From positions 210,572-274,571 of the forward strand of contig MNCI01011957.1 of the NCBI GenBank assembly GCA_015680685.1: a stretch of 64,000 bases of DNA, written 5' to 3'. Source of the stretch: Gnetum montanum (lineage: Eukaryota > Streptophyta > Gnetopsida > Gnetales > Gnetaceae). Below are positions 21,957-32,135 of the stretch, piece by piece. The notes beneath the pieces were generated by a model. That model did no database searches. It saw only the letters and a list, made by a program, of their open reading frames with translations, and was not told the DNA's origin. Made by a program: the position numbers and the translations under genes. Positions within the stretch are counted from its first letter, which is position 1, and each line of letters starts with the position of its first letter.

Positions 21957-23895
21957 TGAAACACCACCAATTTCAGGCTTTAGCACCTCAATTGCAAATT
22001 TGTCAAAGTGTCAAAACTTAGCAAATTTTTCTAAGTGTTGATGCTATGCTCCCTAGCGTAGCTAGCATAGCATGCATCAAGGCTTGTTTTGCAAAATTTT
22101 CTCAGTGTCAATAGTAGCTGCATAAAAATTTTTCTAGGTGTCCTGATATGCTCTCTCTACTTGCTACAATCCCTAGCACAACTAGTGTAGCATACACTTC
22201 CATGGTTGGTTTGCCTAAGTGCCAAGCCAAAAGTTGTCAAGGTTACTTGGGATGAATGAAACAATTCAACAAATTTTTTATCTCATGGGTTGTCATGCTC
22301 ACCACGCTCCCTAGCATAGGCAACGTAGCATGTTCCAGTGGCTAATTCACTGAAGTATCAAGCCAGAAGTTGCCAGGATTTCTTAGGATGGAAAAAATAG
22401 TCTGGAAATTTTCTATCTTTTGGAGTTACTACACTCTGCTACGCTCCCCAATGTAGCCAACATAGCACACTTTTCAATGCCCAATTTTTCCTAAGTGTTA
22501 GGTAAGAAGCTATCAAGCTATCTCAACATGCAAGAGACATTTGGAAAATTTTCTAACTCTCGAGGCTACCTCTCTTGTTATGTCCTAGAGTGTAGCTAGC
22601 ATACCATGAAGGAAGATTGTAGATTCTGTTAAATATTGGCTAAGTTTCCCTGCTACACTCTAGAGCATAGCCTAGTGTAAATAGTGTGGGACATCAAAAT
22701 TTTGCAAAATTTGACTAAGTGTTGTGTTATGCTCTAGAGCATAGCTAACTTGACATTGAAGAAAAGCCTTCGATAGCCTCCAAAAGCCTCTAAAACTTAG
22801 CATTAGCCTTCATCTTAGCTCCAACATTTCTTTGATAAGTAGGATCAACAATTTGTATCTCTTTTGCATTTCCATTAGTCCCAAAAATTATTCCTATGCT
22901 TGACCTTACTCAAAAGAGGGAAATACATAGTCCCAGAGTGTAGCCTCTAAATTGCACTATTTTACATTGTCTGCATGTACATTGCAATCCTTAAAACTTT
23001 AGCACATACAATCATGGTAGTGTAGTCATAGTTCACTAGTCTCTGGGTACCCATTATAGTACTATAGAGCATAGCACATTGTTACTCCCATGGAAGCATA
23101 TCAAAGGTCAGTGTAGCTCCATCTATCCTCATGCCATGTGATGTCTGATCTACATCTTGCACCACATGGCATCCAATCTGCATTTTGCGCTATCCCTAGC
23201 CCTATAAATATCCTAGTGTTTAGCATTCTAGGGGTTGGCAAATCAAAAGACATTAGGCATTTCGGCATTTTAAGCATTTCTGGCACTCTCTCACTTGAGC
23301 ACCTAAGCACACCTAGCACTTTGCACTTTGGCACATCCTAGAACGTAGTTCACCATTGTACTTGTAGAACATAGCAACATCCAACCTAGTAGGTTTAGTC
23401 CTTATGGAAACCATCAGTTCCAAGTCTTGGATGTCCTAGAGACTGTGACTACATTACTACGATACCACTGTGCCTACCTATACACCACATACCACTCTCA
23501 CCACTTTTCCTGGAATAGCTATGCTTCCCTGTTTGGGGTAGTGCACTTTCATTCTCAAGTTCTGTTGCATTCTTCAAGCATTTTTCTATGGTATCTAGCA
23601 TAGCACTTGCATTTTCTTCCTATTTCATACATATTTGCATGTTTACATTGTTACTCTTAGACTAGGACATCCTACTATGCTCTAGCTTAGCCGACCCTAG
23701 TGCCTGCATGTAACACTATATAAACCCCTCTCACACATGGTCATCTTAACAACTCATAAATCCTTGTCTGATCGACAAGACCATTCAGGGCACCCCATCT
23801 CCATTTTCCAGCATAGCCCTTGCACATGATTGTGGTTAGGCTGTACGCCCACTAACCTCTCAATGTTCTAGCCATCAATGTGTTTGGTCGTGACA
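21957..23895 (+). mobile_element. 3' LTR of element C
   Basis: It starts TGAAACACCACC after the purine tract and ends TCGTGACA, 1939 bp. No primer site follows; instead E gag resumes. The hairpin array is at about 22030-22760; the best hairpin is 22041-22073 (ATGCTATGCT and AGCATAGCAT arms, 13-bp loop). TATAAAT lies at 23203-23209. Confidence 0.85.
23203..23209 (+). promoter_or_regulatory. TATA box of C 3' LTR
   Basis: TATAAAT in the context GCCCTATAAATATCC, conserved with the other Tat-like LTRs of the window. Confidence 0.55.
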
Positions 23896-25797
23896 GGCAT
23901 CACCTTCCCACTCCATCAGGCTTAGGTCAACGCCTGTAGTGGCAATGCATCAAATGAAATATGCGCAATATGATGCAATGACTCCATTTCACTTGCCCTT
24001 TGTGGCATCATCTCAAATTACCTAGCCATCCTTGCTAGCAGTAACCATGTTAGCTTAGCTCTATATTCACATAGGGGTCATCTCTAGGCCCCAAACTACT
24101 TAGGCACCCTATGTCCTACCTATTTTGTTGGTTCCCTCGATGCCAGTCCAACCCACATATGCGTGGCTTGCCCTGATCACCACATCTATAGCACAACCAA
24201 TGCATTAATTGCATCATGTGGCTTCACAACCAGCAATTCGGCCCTAGGCCATACAACCAACATAGTAAATAGCATAGCTAACACAACTAGTTGGCGCATC
24301 TCAAAACTTAGGTCAAGAATTCTAGTTGATCCAAAATTTGATGAAGGAGGTGAGGCGACTCAAAGTTTCTTTCTCTGAAACTATCAAGGTGGTCAACTTC
24401 TACTAGGATGACCCCATAAGTCATACTGTCCTACCCCTAACTTTGCTAACTAGGGTCCCGCTACCTCAACTCACCAAGTACAATAGTGAAGGGAACCCCA
24501 ATGTGCACTTAGTAACATTCAAGTTAGAATGCATGCTCCTACAAGCATGGTTGCATGTCATTATGCATGTATTTTCCATTTTGCTAAATTGCAAAGCCTT
24601 AGACTAATACCATGTGCTACCTTGGGCCTCTATATCCTCTTTGGAGGATTTTCTAAGCCAATTCATAACATGCTTCAAGTACAACTTGAAGCCAAAAGCA
24701 ACATTTGACCAGCAAATGCAAGTCAAGCAGGACCCCCTAGAGGCTGTGCCAAAATTTATCGAATGATGGAGCACCTCGTTGAATGAAATTCGCAAGCCAA
24801 TAGCCAAGAAACATCTCTTGGCCATCTTCAAGGATGTAGTTAATGATTTTGTCAAGTCAAAACTATACTACTTAGGCTTGTAATCCCTGTGCCAAGTCTT
24901 TTCCCAAATAAGAACATAGAAGACACAGTGCAAGCAAGCAATGAACACCATCAGAGTGTGTGGCAAGTTAGAACTGATGAAGTAGCCTTTTGTGGTTTAG
25001 GTACCTTTTAGTAGTGCAAGGGTCTCCATGGCCTCCACGAGTTCGAGGCCCCCCTTTGTTGTTAGAGCATTACCTTGGGCATAAATAATACCCTTCATGG
25101 TTAGGTTCCAACAACAAGTCACAACAACAACTACTCAACCATTGTTTGTTGTTAAGATGTCATAACGTGTTGGTCCCTCACCTACCCAAAGCTTGGTAGT
25201 GGGCAATGCATTGGCCCCTTCTCATCCAAGGGCTAGCCCTACTAGCAACATGGGTAGACCCACTAGATGGCAATGCAAGAGAACCAACAAATGTCTCACG
25301 AATGAAATAGTTAGGCAATAATGAGACCAAAAAGTTCTTAGTCCATTGAAGCCAGTCCCTATCCCTACAGTCCCTGTGGTAGAAGCAATTGAAAAGGCCA
25401 CAACTAGAAAACCACCACCAAGCACTAAGGCCCCAAATAGGCTAAGAATACTAAGCCCAAGTCCCCTCCATGAGAGATCCATCTCTTAGCGTGCATGAAG
25501 GAGGTCAAGGTTAATAAAAAAGTTGACAAAAAGGACTTCATATATGCATTAGCCTAGGTTAAACAAGTGCTCAAGTAGAAAAACAAAATGTTGAGCTAGT
25601 ATGACCTATTCATGATCTCATCTTCCCACTGGAAAGCACTGGCATGAATGTTGATCTCCATTCCTATTACAAACGACATCCCAATATATGAGAACATCAT
25701 CCATGCAGTGATGTTGTCCCCTATGCCATAGGAATTAGGTTCAACATCCCTAGCATTTCATGATAAGGTAATCAAGGTCAGCCCTGAGTAAGGGGAG
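23896..25797 (+). pseudogene. Gag core and linker of element E (right of C insertion)
   Basis: E gag resumes here and aligns with C gag from about 9745 onward. The core lies at about 24380-24890: LPQLTKYNSEGNPNVH, LNCKALD-YHVLPWASISSLEDFLSQF, CFKYNLKPKATFDQQMQVKQDPLE, KFIE-WSTSLNEI, FKDVVNDFVKSKLYYLG. In-frame stops fall where F and C have Trp or Arg/Gln codons (D-stop-YH for NWY; E-stop-W for QRW). Thr/Pro-rich linker segments at about 25020-25470 match C at 11420-11860. The frame stays open between stops for long stretches, so decay was mostly by point change. The stretch ends at the solo LTR (25798); its duplication copy is GGGAG at 25793-25797. Confidence 0.75.
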
Positions 25798-27554
25798 TGT
25801 AGCAATTGAAAACATTGGTGGATGGAATAGAACACTGAGAGGTTCATGGCATGCACAATTTGGCCCTGCATCCACATGGGGGCCTATTAGGGGTAGAGAC
25901 GAGGTATCTTAAATGGTCTTTTTGATCAAACGAGGAGTTTGTTAGGTGTCGCCAAGGCATTGGATGCAATCAAGGTGTAGCATGGTTAGCCGTAATGTTG
26001 ATGTAAACAGTGCTAACTATTTAAGTAGTGTTCATAGTGTTAGTGGTGTCAATGGAGGTGAGCATAGTCAAGGGTTTTAGCATGAAACGAAGGTGTCAAT
26101 GTGCGAGGATGGTCACTCGAGTGTGGCTATGTGTCATAATGCCAAAAAATGTAATAAAAATGCTAAAAATCCAAGAAAAATGCTAACAATGCACAAAAAG
26201 AGAGAAAAAGAGAATAGAACACCACCCCAAATGGGGTTGAGCATAGTTAACTCTAAGGGGTAAGAAGCTATGCGATGTAAAATAGGGGCAGTGGATAGTG
26301 TAGTCATAGTCTTGGGGTGTCTAGGCCATGAAAAATGATGTCTGCCATGGTGTCTATGCTTGTTGGGTTGGCTACCATAGTGTCCCATGGGTTGTGGTGG
26401 TCTATGATGTCCTACAGTGAGCTATGATGGTGTGTAACCTTGCCAAATGTTGAACCGAAGTTTGCCAAAATGGCAAGTGTGCTTTAAGTTTTCCAACTGC
26501 CAAAAACGTCAACTTTTAAATTTTCCAACCCATAAAACGTAGATGAGGGGGATATTTATAGGGTTGGGGCTAGTGTGAAATGTAGATTGACTACCGCATG
26601 GTAGAGGGATCATTGGGACTACTCTGCATCCAACTATGCTCTCCACTAAGGAAAATGGTGTTCTACTTTGGTGTGCTCCAATGAACTCTGTAAGACTACA
26701 AGACTATGACTACGTTACTAACTGCACGTTTGTGTGCCGAAAAGATTGCAATGTACCTAAAAAAATGCCAAAATTACAACTTTGAAGACTATGTTGTGAG
26801 ACTATGCTATCCACTATCTTGAGTGGTGTTGAGCATAGTTACAATTTTGGGACAAAAAGGGAGGTGTAAAAAGATACAACTTGCTAATCATGCTTGCTGA
26901 AGGTGTGTCAAAGTTAAGGTGAATGTCGATGCTATGTTGTGGAGGCCTTTAGAGGCTATTCTGCATGACTATGCTTGACTATGGTTTGAATTGGGGGAGA
27001 GCATAGTCACACACTTAGACAAATTTTTAAAAAATTTGGCTTCCAGTTGGCTATGCTTGACTATGCTCCAAGGTAGTGGAGAGCATAGTCTTAATAGATA
27101 GAATAAATCTATGAAAAAAATGGGTCTTGATGCTATCTACGCTTGACTATGCTCTTGAGCAATGGAGAGCATAGTCTTGACACTTAGAAAAAATTCTACA
27201 AAAATTGAGCCTCTATGCTAACTACGCTTGACTATGCTCTAGGGAAATGGAGAGCATAGTCCAAGCACTTAGAAAAATTTGCAACCGCTAGCTTGATATG
27301 TAGAAAAACTTGTGAAACTAGCCATTTGTTTTGACTACACTTTCTATTGAGCTGACTATGCTTTGAGGCAATGCAGAGCATAGTCCCAACACTTAGAAAA
27401 AATTGTAGAAAATGTATCTTTGTGCTAACTACACTCAAATATGCTATGAGGCAGTGGAGAACGTAGTCTCAATACTTAGAAAAAATTTGCCTTGTTCTGA
27501 CACTTAGACGAATCTATAGTTGAGATGCTGTAAACTAAATTTGGTGGTGTTTCA
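25798..27554 (-). mobile_element. Solo LTR, minus strand, with perfect 5-bp duplication
   Basis: On the minus strand it starts TGAAACACCACCAAATTTAG and ends CAATTGCTACA, 1757 bp. GGGAG flanks both sides (25793-25797 and 27555-27559). E coding sequence continues across it: C equivalents are about 12175 on the left and 12195 on the right. With no internal sequence, it is an LTR left by recombination. TATAAAT (minus) lies at 26554-26560. Confidence 0.88.
26985..27500. repeat. ~84-bp tandem hairpin repeat in the solo LTR
   Basis: GAGAGCATAGTC or a variant recurs near 26997, 27080, 27168, 27251, 27375 and 27458, mostly 82-86 bp apart. Each is paired with an upstream ACTATGCTC half. The best pair is GACTATGCTCT (27230-27240) and AGAGCATAGTC (27251-27261), perfect 11-bp arms with a 10-bp loop. 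Between pairs runs CACTTAGAAAAAATT. Confidence 0.85.
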
Positions 27555-28015
27555 GGGAGGTCCCCATAGCTCCACTATTTATCACAATATAGGTTAGGCA
27601 ATGCAAGATCTACATGGTGCACATCAATGAAGATGCGACAACAAACATAATACCATACACAATTGTCAAGAAGCTAGGCCTCACAAACCAGATCAAGCCA
27701 ACAAAAATCGAGTGCCTAAAATCCTTCAATGGATCATGCGTCACTGTCAGGGGTATGATAAACATAGCCTTCGTGGTAGGGGAGCAATTCCCCACCAGCA
27801 CTGACTTCATCATAATAAAGGAGATACCATGCTTCAATCTGATCCTAGGTAGTCCTTGGCTAGCCTAGCTATAGGCCATCTCCTCTCCAATTCACTAGGA
27901 GATCCACCTTCCATACAAAGTTGGTGAAGCTATCATCCATAGTGATAATGCTACCCCTCTATCCATCAACAATGTAGATATGGAGTAAGGGTTAGAGGTG
28001 GAATTTCTTGATGAT
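27555..28015 (+). pseudogene. Protease region of element E
   Basis: The open stretch 27614-27868 aligns with C protease 12250-12493: MVHINEDATTNIIPYTIVKKLGL, IKPTKIECLKSFNGSCVTVRG, FIIIKEIPCFNLILGSPWLA. The catalytic triplet has become NED, so the enzyme would be inactive. The upstream part was split by the solo LTR. A short Asp/Val-rich tail follows to about 28015. Where reverse transcriptase should start there are only minisatellite repeats. Confidence 0.7.
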
Positions 28016-28076
28016 ATGTCTATAGTGATGGTAGAAAATGCAACACATAAGGGTGGCACACTCAAACGAGAGGTGA

Positions 28077-28600
28077 AAGCCTTAAACTAGCAACATGTGG
28101 ATTGCCATGTCCTTAAACTAGCAACATGTGGCTTGCCATGTCCTTAAACTAGTAATGTACAACTTTCTATGGCCTTAAACTGGCAACATGTGGCCCACTA
28201 TGGCCTTAAATTAGCATCTATAGCCCAAATTGGCCTAATACTATTGTGTTTAATTCTACTTCCCACTTACACTACATTAGTACTACAGAATGTCATTTGC
28301 ATTTAGCTTGATTACTTAGTCTACACATCTGACTTATCCATGTATTCACTAGCTTAGTTTACATTCTTGTAGTTACTACTTTACTGCATGAAAAACATCA
28401 AAACCCATAAAAATCATAAAAACTAAAATTACAAAAAACACAAGAGATCACAACATATGGCCCGCCATGGCCTTAAACTAGCAATGCATGGCCCACCATG
28501 GCCCTAAATTAGCAATTCATGTCCTAAAATGGCCTTAAACTAGTAACACATAGGGCCTAGAATGGCCTTAAACTTCCATTGTGACTTGGAACAGCCAAAA
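28077..28600 (+). repeat. 31-bp CCTTAAACTAG minisatellite of element E
   Basis: CCTTAAA starts at 28080, 28111, 28142, 28173 and 28204, an exact 31-bp period. A second run starts at 28471, 28502, 28533 and 28566. Units carry GCAACATGTGG and GGCCC blocks. The 200 bp between the runs are AT-rich and without a gene. Confidence 0.9.
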
Positions 28601-28739
28601 ACTATTGCTTTTCACACTTCTTTTCCTACATTTGTGCATATTAATAGGTGACACTTGATTTTTTACTAGTTCATTTTGCAGGAACATAGTATGGCTATGC
28701 ACGAGCATGCCTAGCCTGCAACATCCCACATCAACAAAG

Positions 28740-29110
28740 CGAGGTAAGCATACGTTCACCATGACATTAAATTGGCACAACATTTGTTCGCTATGATGCC
28801 AAAATTGGCACAGTAGTCTACTATGAATATAAACTAGCATATTATGTCTACCACAATGCTAAAACTGGCATAGTAGTCTGCTATAACTATAGACTAGCAC
28901 AGCTCGTCCTTGGATCATGACATTAAATTGGAAGGAAAACACATCCTCTATGATGTTAAATTGGCACAAAATAGTTTGCTAGGACTATAAACTAGCACAA
29001 CATGGTTTGCTAGGATCTTAAATTAGATTCACAGTCTGCTTGGATCTTAAACTAGTAAAGCATACGGTCTACCAAGACCTTAAACTAGGTTTGTGGTTAG
29101 CCATGCATAA
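28740..29110 (+). repeat. Second TTAAACTAG-type array of element E
   Basis: Degenerate ~30-36 bp modules with TATAAACTAGCA, CTAAAACTGGCA and TTAAATTGGCA cores. It is equivalent to 20160-20430 of C, where integrase lies immediately upstream. In E it lies only about 140 bp from the first array, so RT, both RNase H domains and integrase are absent. Confidence 0.75.
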
Positions 29111-29123
29111 TCCTGCGAGCAAG

Positions 29124-29640
29124 CTAGCAAGGGTACTTCCAACTTCCCCCCACCTCTCCCCCCCTCTCTTTTGTACACCTTGTGGATCGAGTGGGGATCC
29201 TATAGTCCCAGAATGAAGCTCCTACTATCAGTGTAGCCTTTGGAGCACTTGCAGCATTATTGCCCCTACACATTTTGCTAGTTTTTTGAGCTCCTGCCAT
29301 CGGTGCGACCTTTGGAGCACTTGCAGGATTATCACCCTTAGGCATTTTGCTAGTTTTTTGAGTTCCTACCATTGGTGTAGGATTTGGAGCATTCTTAGCA
29401 TTATCACTCCCAGGCATTTTGTTGGTTTTTTGAGCTCCTACCCTTGATGTGGCATTTGGAGCACTTGCAGTATTATCACCCCCCACTATCTTCCTAATTT
29501 TTTTAACACTTGCCATTGGTTTAGCCTTTGGAGTAGTCACAACATCATCATCCTTGGCACTTTTACTACCTTTTCGAACACTTGCAACTAGTTTAGCCTT
29601 TGGAGCATTTGTAGCATCTTCACACCAAGCATTTTGTTTG
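29124..29640 (-). repeat. 72-bp (24-codon) tandem repeat in an antisense open frame
   Basis: Units start near 29217, 29291, 29363, 29435, 29507 and 29579 and are 72-74 bp. On the minus strand 29124-29540 is open for 138 codons and encodes repeats of the type GAQKTSKMPKGDNPASAPK, rich in Lys, Ala and Pro. On the plus strand the same DNA has many stops. A short related frame exists in C (20540-20761, minus). Whether it is translated is unknown; it could be a basic tail of an antisense product or only a minisatellite without stops. Confidence 0.6.
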
Positions 29641-30588
29641 CATTGTGTGATGTGTGTTTTTCTTATCTTCTTTGAGTTGTGTTTTCAAGATGAAGCCCTA
29701 GGCCATCATGCAAAGGTGCATCTCATCGTAGTAGCAAGTCACCACATTACTCTAATGTGCATGATTGGACTAGTTAAGCCTCTCAAGAGTGCACATCCCT
29801 ATTACCCCACTATAGCTTACCTATCCTGATACTCTTACATTCCCTGACATTCCCCTACATAATCAAGATTGCAAAACCCCTTTGATGCACATGGAACCCT
29901 CTTCAAGTCAAATTGTAGAACCCAAGGTAGATGTAACACAAGTCATCCTATGGAAAGCCTCTGTTGGCTGGTCAAAGCCAAGGCAGATGTAACACAAGTC
30001 ATCCTAAGGAGAAAAGACCTATCCTATAGACACAATGTAGTTGCATCAAAGCAAAATTCCATTAGGTGGCATGTAGTTCACCTGATGGAAACCATCTTGT
30101 AGTTAGCATTGGGTAGTGTGCAAAACACAAAGTAGGTCTCCCTTGTAGCAAAAAAGAAAAAGTGAAAAAAAATGAAAAACAAAAAAAAAAAGAATAGGGA
30201 AAGCACATCCTCAAGCAACTCAACAAGTACTGCAATTTTGTGATCGACCCAATCCTAAATCCACACTGACTCTCTCATGAGCACTCCAACAAGAGGTCAA
30301 ACTTTTCAAGGGCAAGCCACCTTGGTGCCATGATCATCATTAGTTGTGTTGACTTAACATCCTATATCATGACACCCTGTTTGCATTTTATCTCCCTTAT
30401 TACCCCCAACACATTTCCTACACCCTTTACCCTAGCATACCACTATCTATAACACTCTTGAGAGTGATGTAACAACATCTGATCAGGTTCCAAGGAGTGA
30501 TGTTGGTGCTAAGCGTGATATGATGTTTTGTTGTTCTTTGTCGACATCTCTCAAGCCATTCTTCTAGACATCAACAAAGAAGGGCCAA
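29641..30588 (+). other. 3' untranslated tail and polypurine tract of E
   Basis: No gene is seen. The stretch aligns with 21060-21956 of C. It includes a GGTAGATGTAACACAAGTCATCCT element repeated at about 29934 and 29980, and an A-rich run at 30150-30200. The purine tract AAAGAAGGGCCAA ends at 30588, directly before the 3' LTR. Confidence 0.6.
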
Positions 30589-32135
30589 TGAGACACCAAA
30601 AAATTTGGACTATAGCATCTCAACTGCAAATTTTTCAAAGTGTTAGCATAAGGAAAATTTTTTCTAAGTGTCGATACTATGCTCTTCACTGCCCTAGTGC
30701 ATAGTCGAGCATAGTTAGCATGAAGATAAATTTTTTACAAATTTTTCTAAGTGTTGGGACTACGCTTTCCACTACCCCGGAGTGTAGTTAGCTCAGTAGA
30801 GAGTATAGTTAACACAAAAGGCTAGTTTTGCAAATGCTTCTAAGTGTTAAGCCAGTAGCTATAGATTTTTCGAAGTGTTGAGGTTATGCTCTCCAATGCC
30901 CTGGAGCATAGTCAATCATAGTCAGCATGAAGAGCTAGTTTTTTGTAGATTTTGCTAAGTGTTGGGACTATGCTCTTCCCTAGTCTAGAGCGTAGTCAAG
31001 TGTAGTTAGTGAAAGCAACCTCCAAAGGCCTCCACAACATAACACTAGCATTTAGCTCAGCTTTGACTCATCTTTGACAAGCATAATCAACAACATGCAT
31101 CTATTTTGTACCCCTTTTTGTCCCCAAATTATAACTACACTCGATCCCACTCAAGATAGTGGAGAGTGTAGACCTGAAGCGTAGTTTGCAAACTTGCATT
31201 TTTTAGGTACATTATAGTATTTTTGGCATATACACATGCAGTTAGTAGCATAGTCACAGTCTTGCAATCTCGTAGAGTCCAATAGAGCACAATAGAGCAC
31301 AACATCGCTAGCCTCAGTGGAGAGCATAATTGGGTGTAGCATAGTCCCAACTGTCCCACTACCATGTGGTAGCCTCTCCACATTTTACACTAATCCTAAT
31401 CCTATAAATGCCCTAGCACTCTATGTTTTTAGGGGTTGGAAATTTTTGCAAATTTTAAGGCACGTTGGAATTTTGGGCAAATGAAGATCCAAAGGCATAC
31501 CAGTGAACTGAAGAAAGGCAGAGTTGCATACCATGGCCCACTGTAGCCCCATCACAGCTGATGGTACAATGCAACAGACAACGCAATAGGCACAGACACC
31601 ATGGTGAGCACTTATCTTCATGGCCAAACACCTCTAAGATTGCGACTACACTCTCCACTGTGCTTTTTGTACACTATATACCTTCTAATCCCTTTTAGTG
31701 TTAACTATGCTCGACCCCATTTGCGGTAGTGTTCCATTTCTCTCTTGTATTTTTCACACTTTCTTTGCATTTTTGCTATCTTTAATGCATGGTCACATTA
31801 CAACTACGCTCAGGTGGTAGTCATTGCATGTTAGAACCCTTATTTTTGCTAAAACCCTTAACTACACTCCCCCCCCCCCTTCAAGCACCCATGACTACGC
31901 TTGACACCATTGATACCATTGACACTACTAACATTGTCAACACCATCAACATTGTGAACATCGCTTAAACACTTAGTATCGTTTGACATCACATTTGGTA
32001 AATCCTTGTTTGATTAATAAGACCATTCAGGGCATCCCATCTCTGCCTCTAGTAGGCCCTTGCATAGACTCAAGTTTAGACTATGCACCCGCAAACCCCT
32101 TAATGTTCTAGCCATTGACATTTTTGGTCACTACA
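30589..32135 (+). mobile_element. 3' LTR of element E
   Basis: It starts TGAGACACC after the purine tract and ends TTTTTGGTCACTACA, 1547 bp. It matches 4796-6057 over its last 1.24 kb. Hairpin motifs lie at 30680-31010, TATAAAT at 31403-31409, and a run of 11 C at about 31869-31879. It is followed by the coiled-coil frame of H, with no primer site. Confidence 0.8.
31403..31409 (+). promoter_or_regulatory. TATA box of E 3' LTR
   Basis: TATAAAT in the context ATCCTATAAATGCCC, same place as in the 5' LTR copy at 5313. Confidence 0.55.

Larger units (their letters stand above)
6858..23895 (+). mobile_element. Element C, full-length 17 kb Tat-like Ty3/gypsy retrotransposon
   Basis: Two LTRs in direct orientation (6858-8808 and 21957-23895) bound gag, protease, RNase H, a second RNase H and integrase on the plus strand. 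The second RNase H between pol RNase H and integrase is the known mark of the Tat lineage. It sits inside the gag of element E, whose alignment to C resumes across the junction. The flanks AACAT (6853) and GGCAT (23896) match at three of five bases, so the duplication is decayed. The core of reverse transcriptase is missing; a foreign or rearranged block occupies 13290-17710. Confidence 0.8.

Noticed and set aside
24604-25482. Minus-strand ORFs over E gag
   Set aside because: They are antisense to the plus-strand gag core and linker, which align with C and F.
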